This document shows positions 43,009-53,582 of a stretch of DNA of 53,941 bases, in pieces. The position numbers and the translations under genes were made by a program. Within the stretch, counting starts at the first letter, position 1. Each line of letters begins with the position of its first letter. The notes under the pieces were generated by a model that worked only from the letters and a program-made list of their open reading frames with translations, searched no databases and was not told the origin of the DNA. Source of the DNA: Myxococcales bacterium (lineage in GTDB: Bacteria; Myxococcota_A; Polyangia; Polyangiales; Polyangiaceae); the NCBI GenBank assembly GCA_003154095.1, contig PMCK01000589.1, positions 11,568 through 65,508 on the forward strand, given 5' to 3'.

Positions 43009-43580
43009 ATTTCTCGATTCCTCCCGCTTTGGAACTGTTGCTCAACCGACGCTCGGTTCGTGGCCTTGTTGCTCCAGGTCCCGATGACGCAGAGCTTGCT
43101 TTGATTCTCCAAGCTGTAACCCGCGTCCCCGACTTTCAACATTTGAGGCCGTATCGATTCTTGTTTGCTCGGGACGAAGGGCTGACTCGCCTCGGTGAGG
43201 CGATGCAACGCGCCGCTGTCCGTATGGGTAAGACCGGGGACGTTGTAGAGCGGGCACCTCGAATGCCACATCGGGCACCGCTCGTTGTCGTTGCTATATT
43301 TAGTCCAAAGCCGAGCCGCGTCGTCTCCGTCTTCGAACAACAACTATGTGCAGCTTGTGCCACGCTGACACTACAGTTGGCTGCCAATTCCCTAGGGTAT
43401 GGGAGTGTCTGGCGAACGGGCTGGCACGCTAGTGAGCCAACATTTCACGAAGAGCTTCGTCTGACGACGAATGAAACCATCGTCGGCTTCTTGTACTTGG
43501 GTACGACGCCAAAGGGCTGTGACGCGGGGCAATCGGTCACCATCGAAAACTCGCCATTGCCCGAAATTGCCTGGATCTAG
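42996..43580 (+). CDS. nitroreductase-family flavoprotein (YdjA-like)
   Basis: A 194-residue FMN oxidoreductase of the small YdjA group: LELLLNRRSVRGL at the N-terminus (phosphate-binding arginines), TRVPDFQHLRPYRFLFA, RMPHRAPLVVVAIFS and the C-terminal GYGSVWRTG and IVGFLYLGTTP segments. The start at 42996 has GAGGAG eight bases upstream; an ATG at 43005 overlaps the previous stop. As part of the five-gene operon it might reduce a metal, a cofactor intermediate or a small ligand; the substrate is unknown. Confidence 0.83.
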   Translation: MATMNFSIPPALELLLNRRSVRGLVAPGPDDAELALILQAVTRVPDFQHLRPYRFLFARDEGLTRLGEAMQRAAVRMGKTGDVVERAPRMPHRAPLVVVAIFSPKPSRVVSVFEQQLCAACATLTLQLAANSLGYGSVWRTGWHASEPTFHEELRLTTNETIVGFLYLGTTPKGCDAGQSVTIENSPLPEIAWI

Positions 43581-43587
43581 GTGAATT

Positions 43588-44733
43588 ATGAAATGGGGCA
43601 TCGAATTCGAGTACTTGCTCATCGACACGGCTCCGAGCACGTTCGGCCGAGTACGAGACTTCACCAATCTTGTGTTCGAGGACATGAGGCGCATCCTCGC
43701 CGAAAAGCCTGGGCGAAACGATCCGGCAATGGCAACCGGTGATCTCGGAATTCGAACCGGGTACTGGTATCTCGAGGGGGACGAGCGGTTCGATGACAGT
43801 GGTCAATTTCGTACCTTCAAGGTCAAGGGCGTGGAAGTTCGTACGCCACCCCGAAGCACGGTGGGCGACGCGTGTAAGGCACTGCTCGCGATCGAACAGG
43901 AACTCGCTGAGAGTTTGGCCATGCATGACCTGGGTCTCGCTATCGTTGGCTTCAATCCGATCCAATGCAGTTATGACTTCGACCCGCCACTGAATGCTTG
44001 GGAAAGGGACCTGCGTCAAGCAGACCGGGGCTATGATGGTTCCCTAGTTTCTACCCTGAGTTATGGGCCCGACATCAATCTTTCGAGTGACTCGTGGTCG
44101 ATGCAGCAGCTCCTCGACAACGCTCGCAAGGTCAACTGGTACGCTCCGTACATCGTTCCCTTCAGCTTCAGCAGCCCATTTTTCGGGAATGCACCGTGGA
44201 ATGGCTGGTCCGTTCGCACGCACAAGCGGGCGCCGTTGCGACCTGCCGTTAGGTACTTCTGCGATCCCACCGAGTATGAGGCACTATCGCAAACCTCGAG
44301 TCTCGTGCACCCTGCGCGGCTGGCGAGTGAAGTTGGCCGACTCGAGTTCAAAGCGTTCGACGCCATCACCTGCGTCGAACGCTTGCGTGCGTGTTGTCAT
44401 CTCTTGCACGGCCTTTGTCTCGACCGCGAGCTAGAAGAGCGGAGCGAAACCGCGGATCTCATACTCTACGAGCGAGCATGCCGCCGGGCATTCGATGACC
44501 CGCTAATCTTTGAAGGTGCCAAACGGGTCATTGCGGCAGCAAGCAGGGCCCTGTTGCGTGAGGGGCACCGTGAGGCCTGCGAGTCGCTGGGACTCCTGGA
44601 ATCTTCGCTATGGCGGAAACGAACTCCCGCACATGGAATGCTGGCGGCATTCAAAGAAACCGGTCTCACTTACACGCCAGGTGGATTGCGCCTTCGACCT
44701 GCACTCATTCGGTGTTTGTCTAAGGGCGCGTGA
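43588..44733 (+). CDS. glutamate-cysteine ligase family (GCS2/carboxylate-amine ligase-like) protein
   Basis: A 381-residue protein with ATP-grasp-like glutamine-synthetase/GCS fold signatures: WGIEFEYLLID at residues 3-13 (metal-binding Glu residues), VEVRTPPRSTVGDA and VGRLEFKAFDA. Relatives join an amino acid to glutamate's gamma-carboxyl. AGGTG lies five bases before the ATG. As last gene of the operon it could make a gamma-glutamyl thiol or a peptide-like ligand used for metal handling. It lacks the full length of classical GshA, so the substrate may differ. Nothing follows it except the convergent end of etfA. Confidence 0.75.
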   Translation: MKWGIEFEYLLIDTAPSTFGRVRDFTNLVFEDMRRILAEKPGRNDPAMATGDLGIRTGYWYLEGDERFDDSGQFRTFKVKGVEVRTPPRSTVGDACKALLAIEQELAESLAMHDLGLAIVGFNPIQCSYDFDPPLNAWERDLRQADRGYDGSLVSTLSYGPDINLSSDSWSMQQLLDNARKVNWYAPYIVPFSFSSPFFGNAPWNGWSVRTHKRAPLRPAVRYFCDPTEYEALSQTSSLVHPARLASEVGRLEFKAFDAITCVERLRACCHLLHGLCLDRELEERSETADLILYERACRRAFDDPLIFEGAKRVIAAASRALLREGHREACESLGLLESSLWRKRTPAHGMLAAFKETGLTYTPGGLRLRPALIRCLSKGA

Positions 44734-44830
44734 AGCTCACACCTTCTCCGTCTGGGCCATTGCATCCGTCGCCTTCGCGTTGCCCGCTACGTAGGACGCA
44801 TGTTGCCCATTGGGGCTGCAATGCGAGACT

Positions 44831-45832
44831 TCATTTGGCATTGGCGGCACGTGGCAACGGTTCACTTCGCGCCGCGAGACACTCGACGAGTGCCGGCACC
44901 GCCTCGAACATATCCGCGATGAGACCGTAATCAGCCCAGCGAAAGATCGGTGCTTCGGGGTTCTTGTTGATTGCGATGATGACCTTTGCACCTTTGATTC
45001 CGGCCATGTGCTGCACGGATCCGGAAATTCCTATGGCCAGGTACAACTGCGGCGTGACGACCTTTCCGGTTTGTCCAATTTGGCAGTCGAACGAAGCGAA
45101 ACCTGCAATGCATGCGGCTCGTGTGGCGCCAATGACCGCTCCCAATTCGTTAGCAAGCGGCTGAAGGACTTGGAAGAACTTCCCCTTAAGGTATCTGCCT
45201 CCGGAGACGATGACCTGAGCTTCCGTCAATCGTGGCGATTCGGTGTCAGCTTCCGTCAATTCGACAAGTTCGATGGAATTCGCGGCAATGCTCATGGGAC
45301 TGATCGAACAGAATTCGATGGGCGATTCACCGGTGACAATTGCGGCGGGCGCGAAATGGCTTGCACGAACCGTGACGAGTTGTATCGGCGTTTCGATACG
45401 AAGCCAACCCGTTACGTTGCCGGCATACAGTGAACGTCGAAATGCGAGTGTGCCCTCGTGCTCGCAGACGCCCGAACATTCCGCGACATACCCGGCATCA
45501 AGCAACCCGGCTAGCCTCGGCAGCAATTCGAGCCCGAGGCGGTCCGCAGCCGCTGCCACGAGCGTGTAGTCTCTGGCAATCGGAGCGACACTATCAACCA
45601 ATGTCTCTGGCACGTTGAGATCAAACGAATCGCCTTCGAGTACGAGCACCCGTCGAGCTCCGTAACGGGCGAGCAATCCGGCAGCAATTTGACCCTCCCT
45701 TCGGGCAATGACAAGGACGTCGTACGAACCCTGGAGATACGAAGCGGCAGTGCGAACCATAGCGATGCTTGGCCCCACTGAGTGGCCACCAGTGCAAGTT
45801 GCCGCGTCGACTATCAGAAGTGCCTCTGGCAT
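44831..45832 (-). CDS. etfA: electron transfer flavoprotein alpha subunit (FixB/EtfA)
   Basis: A 333-residue subunit carrying the FAD-binding C-terminal domain: VSGGRYLKGKFF, LANELGAVIGATRAACIAG, QIGQTGKVVTPQLYLAIGISGSVQHMAGIKGAKVIIAINKNPEAPIFRWADYGLI (all in about residues 205-305). It follows etfB by 10 bases. In diazotrophs ETFs of the FixAB type feed electrons toward ferredoxin for nitrogenase. Neither fixC nor fixX is beside it, so its quinone or ferredoxin partner must be elsewhere. Predicted to be induced with vnf genes. Confidence 0.9.
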   Translation of the reverse strand: MPEALLIVDAATCTGGHSVGPSIAMVRTAASYLQGSYDVLVIARREGQIAAGLLARYGARRVLVLEGDSFDLNVPETLVDSVAPIARDYTLVAAAADRLGLELLPRLAGLLDAGYVAECSGVCEHEGTLAFRRSLYAGNVTGWLRIETPIQLVTVRASHFAPAAIVTGESPIEFCSISPMSIAANSIELVELTEADTESPRLTEAQVIVSGGRYLKGKFFQVLQPLANELGAVIGATRAACIAGFASFDCQIGQTGKVVTPQLYLAIGISGSVQHMAGIKGAKVIIAINKNPEAPIFRWADYGLIADMFEAVPALVECLAARSEPLPRAANAK

Positions 45833-45842
45833 AGCTGAGATC

Positions 45843-46664
45843 TCACAATCTTGCTGAGTGCTTCGTGAGTACGTCTGCGAGCTCCGCGACGTCCTTTAGC
45901 ATCGTTACATTGGCTCGAGCGGGTAGGCCCTCGAACTTGAAATATCGCGTCGACCGTTGTATTCCCGGCAAGAGAGTTTCGAGGGCGATGCGTTCGAGCG
46001 GCTTTTTTCGTGCCTGCATGGTGGCGGGCAATGCCGCAAAACGGATGCCATCGTAGTACTCGAAGTCATATGCGGTAAGGCTCGAGAGCGCGCCATCCGG
46101 TGCCATCACGCGCAAGTCCACGCTGACGACCGCGGGCAGCCGCACCCGCAATAGGCAGCTCGCTCCGTCTGCCTGGCGCCGCACGAGGAGCGCGCCGTCA
46201 TGTTCGATGATGCTCGTTGCCGCTGACACCATCGGGGTGTTTAGCATTGTTGCCAACATGGGGCCTACGGTTGCCCCCTCACCATCGACGGTCTTTCTTC
46301 CAAGCAATATGAGGTCGGGTTTCTCCCGGCGGGTAATCTCCCGAAGCGCCTGCGCAACAATTCGCGCATCGAGCAACTCATCGGAAGCTTCGATATGAAT
46401 CGCCCGGTTCGCGCCACAAGCTAACGCCGTTCTCAGTATCGCTTCGGATTGAGGCGGCCCCAAAGTGACGACGACGACTTCACCCTGGCGCACCTTTGGG
46501 GTCACCCCATTCTCCGTTAGCCGGAGCGCGGCTTCGACCGCCGCCTCGTCGAAGGGGTTGATCTTGAACTCGAGGCCATCAGTAACGACTTGATTACCCT
46601 GCGCCTTGACGTCGCTTGCACTATGGGGGTCAGAGACACGTTTGATCGGGACGAGTATTTTCAC
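45843..46664 (-). CDS. etfB: electron transfer flavoprotein beta subunit (FixA/EtfB)
   Basis: About 273 residues, binding the AMP or second FAD. I start at the GTG at 46664, giving MKILVPIKRVSD as in homologues with AGAGG four bases upstream; the ATG at 46682 coincides with the predicted transcription start. Further family segments are DGLEFKINPFDEAAVEAALRL, VVVTLGPPQSEAILRTALACGANRAIHI and DLILLGRKTVDGEGATVGPMLA. The N-terminus looks closer to ordinary group I ETF beta than to rhizobial FixA. It heads a two-gene operon behind two VnfA-like dyads and a sigma54-type promoter. Confidence 0.87.
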   Translation of the reverse strand: MKILVPIKRVSDPHSASDVKAQGNQVVTDGLEFKINPFDEAAVEAALRLTENGVTPKVRQGEVVVVTLGPPQSEAILRTALACGANRAIHIEASDELLDARIVAQALREITRREKPDLILLGRKTVDGEGATVGPMLATMLNTPMVSAATSIIEHDGALLVRRQADGASCLLRVRLPAVVSVDLRVMAPDGALSSLTAYDFEYYDGIRFAALPATMQARKKPLERIALETLLPGIQRSTRYFKFEGLPARANVTMLKDVAELADVLTKHSARL

Positions 46665-46691
46665 GGCACCTCTTGTACTCATCAGGTCATT

Positions 46692-46708
46692 ACGCACGGA
46701 TCATGCCA
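46692..46708 (-). promoter_or_regulatory. sigma54-type promoter for etfBA
   Basis: Minus-strand TTGGCAT-like element (TGGCATGATCCGTGC): GG and GC ten bases apart. Predicted start about 46682, 18 bases before the GTG start of etfB. The -12 box (GTGCG) is weaker than at the other operons. Confidence 0.55.
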
Positions 46709-46773
46709 GCGGCTCTGCTTCGGGCCCAACTCGGACTAACGCCACCGCTCGGTTTTTAAACCTCGTGTTTTGC

Positions 46774-46787
46774 GTTCTGAAATGTAC
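46774..46787. promoter_or_regulatory. VnfA-like operator GTTC-N6-GTAC
   Basis: GTTC-TGAAAT-GTAC, about 98 bases upstream of the predicted etfBA start and 29 bases from a second copy at 46803. Confidence 0.72.
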
Positions 46788-46802
46788 AAAACGGGGCTTC
46801 CT

Positions 46803-46816
46803 GTTCCCATGGGTAC
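46803..46816. promoter_or_regulatory. VnfA-like operator GTTC-N6-GTAC
   Basis: GTTC-CCATGG-GTAC, about 127 bases upstream of the predicted etfBA start and only four bases from the stop of the FecE-like gene. Confidence 0.72.
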
Positions 46817-46820
46817 AACT

Positions 46821-47693
46821 TCAGCGGCTCTTGACTTCCGGAACACAGGTCTGCATGGGCCCCTCATCGGTTTCAACGGTGACAATCCGAACCGGAATGC
46901 CGTACACAGCGGATAGCCGCTCTTCGGTGACCATGTCCGCGACATTACCAACGTTGAACTGGCCCTTCCTGTCGAGAAATCCAGCAGTGGTTCCACAGGC
47001 AAAAGCATGGCCCGGAGAGTGGGAATTCATGATGATTCCAAGTCCGGACCTGGACAGTGCATCCAGGTGCCGCAAGACCCGCACTTGATTGGCAAAGTCG
47101 AGGTTGGCCGTGGGCTCGTCGAGCAAAAGAAACGGCGACTGTTGCACTAGCGCTCGCGCGATGAGCATCAGGCGCTGCTCTCCACCGCTCATCTCTGCAC
47201 TGGATACGTTTGCCAAGTGCGATATTCCGAGCCTTTCTAGTGCTGCATCGGCCATCGCCAGATCGCTATTCGATGGCAAGGCGAACGCAGGCAAGAAGGG
47301 CGCACGACCCATTGCCACAATGTCGCGAACACGAAAGCCAAAGCCGAAGCGCTGTGACTGTGGCACGTAGCCAAGCAGGCGGGCGCGTTGCTTTGGGGTG
47401 CAATGCAGAAGGTCGACATCACCGAGTTCAACCGTGCCGGAGAGTGCCGGAATCAGACCGAGCAAGGTTCGAAGTAGCGTCGTCTTGCCAGCACCATTGG
47501 GCCCCAAAATGACGAGAGACTGCCCCGTCCTAAGCTCAAAAGTCACTTGGTCGGCGATGGTTCTTCTATCATTCGCTCTTGCCGAGAACCAGCCGCGTTT
47601 CTCGGCGACAAACCCGATGCAAAGCCCAGTAGCTCTCATTGCATTGCTTTTCGATTTGCCGGCCCGCTCGGTGGCTCCTGGCGCGAGTTTCAT
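46821..47693 (-). CDS. FecE/FepC-like ABC transporter ATPase (metallophore type)
   Basis: About 290 residues from the ATG at 47693, which overlaps the permease stop (ATGA); a longer frame upstream lies inside the permease gene. Walker A ILGPNGAGKTT, Q-loop GYVPQSQRFGFGFRVRDIVAMGRAPFL (typical of the FecE/FhuC/BtuD group), signature MSGGEQRLMLIARALVQ, Walker B FLLLDEPTANLD and an H-loop-like MNSHSPGHAF. Last gene behind vnfDGK, the NifX-family gene and the permease. It probably energises uptake of the same chelate recognised by the TonB receptor and binding lipoprotein at 33529-37156. Confidence 0.87.
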   Translation of the reverse strand: MKLAPGATERAGKSKSNAMRATGLCIGFVAEKRGWFSARANDRRTIADQVTFELRTGQSLVILGPNGAGKTTLLRTLLGLIPALSGTVELGDVDLLHCTPKQRARLLGYVPQSQRFGFGFRVRDIVAMGRAPFLPAFALPSNSDLAMADAALERLGISHLANVSSAEMSGGEQRLMLIARALVQQSPFLLLDEPTANLDFANQVRVLRHLDALSRSGLGIIMNSHSPGHAFACGTTAGFLDRKGQFNVGNVADMVTEERLSAVYGIPVRIVTVETDEGPMQTCVPEVKSR

Positions 47694-48757
47694 AGCTCCA
47701 CCCGTTGGCGGCGAAGCATCATGAGCAAGAACGGTGCCCCGAGTAACGAGAACAAGATTCCGATTGGAATTTCCGTCGCCCATAGCGAGCGTGCCGCAGT
47801 GTCAACGGCCAGCACGAACAACGCGCCAAGAACCATTGATGCTGGCAGCAATCGATCGAAACGCGGCCCCACCATGGCGCGTGCCATGTTCGGAACGAGC
47901 AGCCCGACCCAGCCAATCATACCGCAGATAGCCACGGACGAAGCGGTGAGAAGTGTGGCACAGGCAACGATGACCGGCTGAATTCGTGACATCGAGACAC
48001 CAAGGGCTAGCGCATGATCTTCGCCAAGTGCCACGATGTTCAATCGCCAGCGGATGAGCAATAGGGGAACGGCCCCTATGAGGGTCGTTACGAATATGGC
48101 GGCAAGGTCTCTGTGGGTAGCGTTCGTGAGCCCACCCATCAACCAGAACGTGATTGCTGGAAGCTTATTGGCTGGATTGGCCATCAACTTCGTAATCGAG
48201 GTAAATGCGGTAAACAGTGCTGTCACGGCAACGCCCGACAACAATAGCGGCAATGTTCCTCGCCCAAGCGAGCGACTCACCGCATACGCCAACGAAACCG
48301 CGAGAATCCCGAACGCAAACGCCGTTACTTGGGTTGCCAGTGTTCCTAGCGAATAGAGAATCGCCAGTGACGCTCCAAAGCCTGCCCCGGATGACGCTCC
48401 GAGTAAATCCGGCGAAACGATCGCGTTACGAAACAGGCCCTGAAACGCAGCTCCAGCGAGCGACAGCGACGCCCCAATCAGCACCGCAATCAAGATTCTC
48501 GGTAACCGCACGTAGAGCAGTATCGTTTCTGTTTGGGCGGACGCGCCGCGCAATGCAAATCCGAGGCAACCCCGTGCCCATCGAAGTGTCTCGAACCAAG
48601 CGATTGGGAAGCGCCCGACCTGCAGCGCGACGAGCATGCCAAGAAAAAGCGCCCCAATAAGCCACATCAGGGCCCGACCCGACTCGTCGGGGGCAGCCTT
48701 TTCTTGGAGGCGAGGCGACGCGGACAAGTCAGATCGAACACTGCTGCTAGTCACCAT
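47690..48757 (-). CDS. FecCD-family ABC transporter permease (metallophore type)
   Basis: A 355-residue inner-membrane permease with about ten hydrophobic helices. FecCD motifs are clear: YVRLPRILIAVLIGASLSLAGAAFQGLFRN, LLGASSGAGFGASLAIL, LLLSGVAVTALFTAF, ALGEDHALALGVSM and GWVGLLVPNMAR. AAGG lies nine bases before the ATG. It lies 33 bases after the NifX-family gene and shares a predicted vnf transcript. A single FecCD gene implies a homodimeric permease. Confidence 0.88.
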   Translation of the reverse strand: MVTSSSVRSDLSASPRLQEKAAPDESGRALMWLIGALFLGMLVALQVGRFPIAWFETLRWARGCLGFALRGASAQTETILLYVRLPRILIAVLIGASLSLAGAAFQGLFRNAIVSPDLLGASSGAGFGASLAILYSLGTLATQVTAFAFGILAVSLAYAVSRSLGRGTLPLLLSGVAVTALFTAFTSITKLMANPANKLPAITFWLMGGLTNATHRDLAAIFVTTLIGAVPLLLIRWRLNIVALGEDHALALGVSMSRIQPVIVACATLLTASSVAICGMIGWVGLLVPNMARAMVGPRFDRLLPASMVLGALFVLAVDTAARSLWATEIPIGILFSLLGAPFLLMMLRRQRVEL

Positions 48758-48790
48758 CGGGGTGTGCCTTGCGACGCTGGTAAAGACCCA

Positions 48791-49249
48791 CTATGCCGAG
48801 ATGGACAAAGGCTCGAAGACGAGCCGTCTTCTGAGCCAAAGCGGCGGTTTCGTACAGAGTAGATGTTGAATTTGGCTCAGTACTCGGTCCACGCCTCGCT
48901 TGACTTCCATTTTCACAGGGAAGGTGCAGCCCTCATGAATTCGCACTGCCGCGAAGTCACTTAGTCTGCACGTGAACAACACACCACAGCCGCGCAGGGC
49001 CTCAAACTTCGCATCGAGCATGTCCGCCGCTTCGCCGTCGAGGGGATCCATATTGGAACAGCCGGTGCCCCCTCCCGGGCCCTTCTGCCCATCGGGGCGC
49101 CCCGGATCGAACTGCTTAACGTCCAGGAATACCGCGCCGTCGCAACTGACATCGTAGAACATGATTTGTCTTGCGTTGGCAAAGTCAGCATCAACCTCCG
49201 TCAGGCTATTGGTTGTAAGGGCTACCTTGACATGACCCGATTGTGCCAT
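48791..49249 (-). CDS. NifX-family protein associated with vnfDGK
   Basis: A 152-residue member of the DiNase-FeMo-co family: VKVALTTNSLTEVDADFANARQIMFYDV at the N-terminus and LRGCGVLFTCRLSDFAAVRIHEGCTFPVKME in the second half, followed by IQHLLCTKPPLWLRRRL. A Gly/Asp-rich insertion (FDPGRPDGQKGPGGGTGC) is unusual. The conserved HFG of NifX is replaced by DFA. AGGAGAG stands before the ATG at 49249. Position directly behind vnfK suggests a role in carrying FeV-cofactor or its precursor, or in stabilising apo-VnfDGK. Confidence 0.8.
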   Translation of the reverse strand: MAQSGHVKVALTTNSLTEVDADFANARQIMFYDVSCDGAVFLDVKQFDPGRPDGQKGPGGGTGCSNMDPLDGEAADMLDAKFEALRGCGVLFTCRLSDFAAVRIHEGCTFPVKMEVKRGVDRVLSQIQHLLCTKPPLWLRRRLVFEPLSISA

Positions 49250-49360
49250 CGAATACTCTCCTTATAGCTACGCACTAAACCTTTGAATTGTTGGGCGGGC
49301 GATATGCTCAGACTCGAATTTCGGAGTAACCCCGCCATCGGCGGCGGACCGCCCCAACTT

Positions 49361-49374
49361 GTTCCTGCTCGTAC
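49361..49374. promoter_or_regulatory. single VnfA-like operator between vnfK and the NifX-family gene
   Basis: GTTC-CTGCTC-GTAC, directly against the vnfK stop codon. No second dyad at 29-31 bp and no good GG-N10-GC promoter was found between it and the next gene, so it may be a weak internal promoter or a leftover. Confidence 0.45.
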
Positions 49375-52644
<3,270 letters not shown>

Positions 52645-52722
52645 TCACCGTGCGCCAGAGCCTGGCGGCAGCCAAACTGAAGCCAGATATCGGCGAACTC
52701 TCGTAAACAATTCGACCTCCAT

Positions 52723-52736
52723 GTTCCCGAATGTAC
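52723..52736. promoter_or_regulatory. VnfA-like operator GTTC-N6-GTAC (site 1 of 3)
   Basis: GTTC-CCGAAT-GTAC, about 129 bases upstream of the predicted vnfD start; 31 bases from site 2. Confidence 0.75.
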
Positions 52737-52753
52737 GCGGGGGACTATCTTTG

Positions 52754-52767
52754 GTTCCGTTTGGTAC
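52754..52767. promoter_or_regulatory. VnfA-like operator GTTC-N6-GTAC (site 2 of 3)
   Basis: GTTC-CGTTTG-GTAC, about 160 bases upstream of the vnfD start and about 120 bases upstream of the start of the divergent NifX-family gene. Confidence 0.75.
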
Positions 52768-52789
52768 AGAGCAAGCGCGTCAGGGCCCC

Positions 52790-52803
52790 GTTCGAACATG
52801 TAC
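52790..52803. promoter_or_regulatory. VnfA-like operator GTTC-N6-GTAC (site 3 of 3)
   Basis: GTTC-GAACAT-GTAC, about 85 bases upstream of the predicted start of the NifX-family gene, 36 bases from site 2. Confidence 0.75.
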
Positions 52804-52853
52804 AAAGGGCGCGGCACGTCAGATTCGCTTAGGACGAGAGAGCGCCCGAGGCG

Positions 52854-52869
52854 TGGCACTCAAGTTGCA
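52854..52869 (+). promoter_or_regulatory. sigma54 promoter for the NifX-family gene
   Basis: TGGCACTCAAGTTGCA: a perfect TGGCAC-N5-TTGCA element. Predicted start about 52881, 44 bases before the ATG at 52925. The best sigma54 match in the window. Confidence 0.87.
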
Positions 52870-52924
52870 GATGGTTCAGTCACAACGTGGCGAGAACGTT
52901 CGCCCAGTGAGGAGGAATGGATCT

Positions 52925-53329
52925 ATGCGAATTGCCTTTGCTAGCAACGATGGTACGAACATCAATGAGCACTTCGGCAGTGCAAAACAGTTCTTCTTCT
53001 TCGATGTGGGCCCCGACTTCGCCAGGCCGTACGGCAAAGCCGTCGTTGGTTGGGCGAAGGACGATCACGAGCACAAGCTTATGATCCGAGTCAACGCTGT
53101 CGATGGGTGCACCCTCATGTATTGCGCACAAATTGGCGGCCCTGCCGCTGCCAAGCTAGTGGCTCGGCACATCCATCCACTGAAAGCTAGACCCGAGCAA
53201 ACAATTGAGAGTGCGATAATCGAACTGCAACAGGTGTTGTCGAAGCCTCGGCTTGCTCCGTGGTTACGGATCGCGGCCGGTTTGAAAGCGCCAGAGCCCG
53301 CTCCTCTAGAGGAAACACCGGACACATGA
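52925..53329 (+). CDS. NifX/NafY/VnfY-family cofactor-binding protein
   Basis: A 134-residue protein from the ATG at 52925 (AGGAGG nine bases upstream; the open frame starts far upstream in non-coding DNA). N-terminal MRIAFASNDGTNINEHFGSAKQFFFFDV with the HFG motif, then VDGCTLMYCAQIGGPAAAKLVARHIHPLK and a helical tail with LSKPRLAPWLRIAAG as in NifX/NifY-type proteins. Likely binds FeV-co or its precursor during assembly of V-dinitrogenase. Monocistronic, driven by its own sigma54 promoter and the shared enhancer, convergent with the partial gene at the right edge. Confidence 0.87.
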   Translation: MRIAFASNDGTNINEHFGSAKQFFFFDVGPDFARPYGKAVVGWAKDDHEHKLMIRVNAVDGCTLMYCAQIGGPAAAKLVARHIHPLKARPEQTIESAIIELQQVLSKPRLAPWLRIAAGLKAPEPAPLEETPDT

Positions 53330-53582
53330 TCGACTTCAACGATGTGTAGACCCACCTTCCTTCAACTTAGGGGGCACTCCGCACGTCGAATTCCCAGCGC
53401 CGCGATTCTGCTGAAGTGATGGGTCCCTTTCCGCCCTGAAGCCGTCAATTGCGGCCCGGTCCTCGTGTTTCTTGGTAGTTGCCCCGAATCGAATACGTCA
53501 TTTCATTGCTAGCCGCCGTTTGGCCTCGCAGCAGAACTCCTGACTTAATTGGATTCGCAAGCCTAAGTTCTGAGGGCAGACA

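Noticed and set aside
49325-49352. Intrinsic terminator between vnfK and the NifX-family gene
   Set aside because: A CCGCC/GGCGG hairpin is possible, but no T-tract follows on the minus strand.
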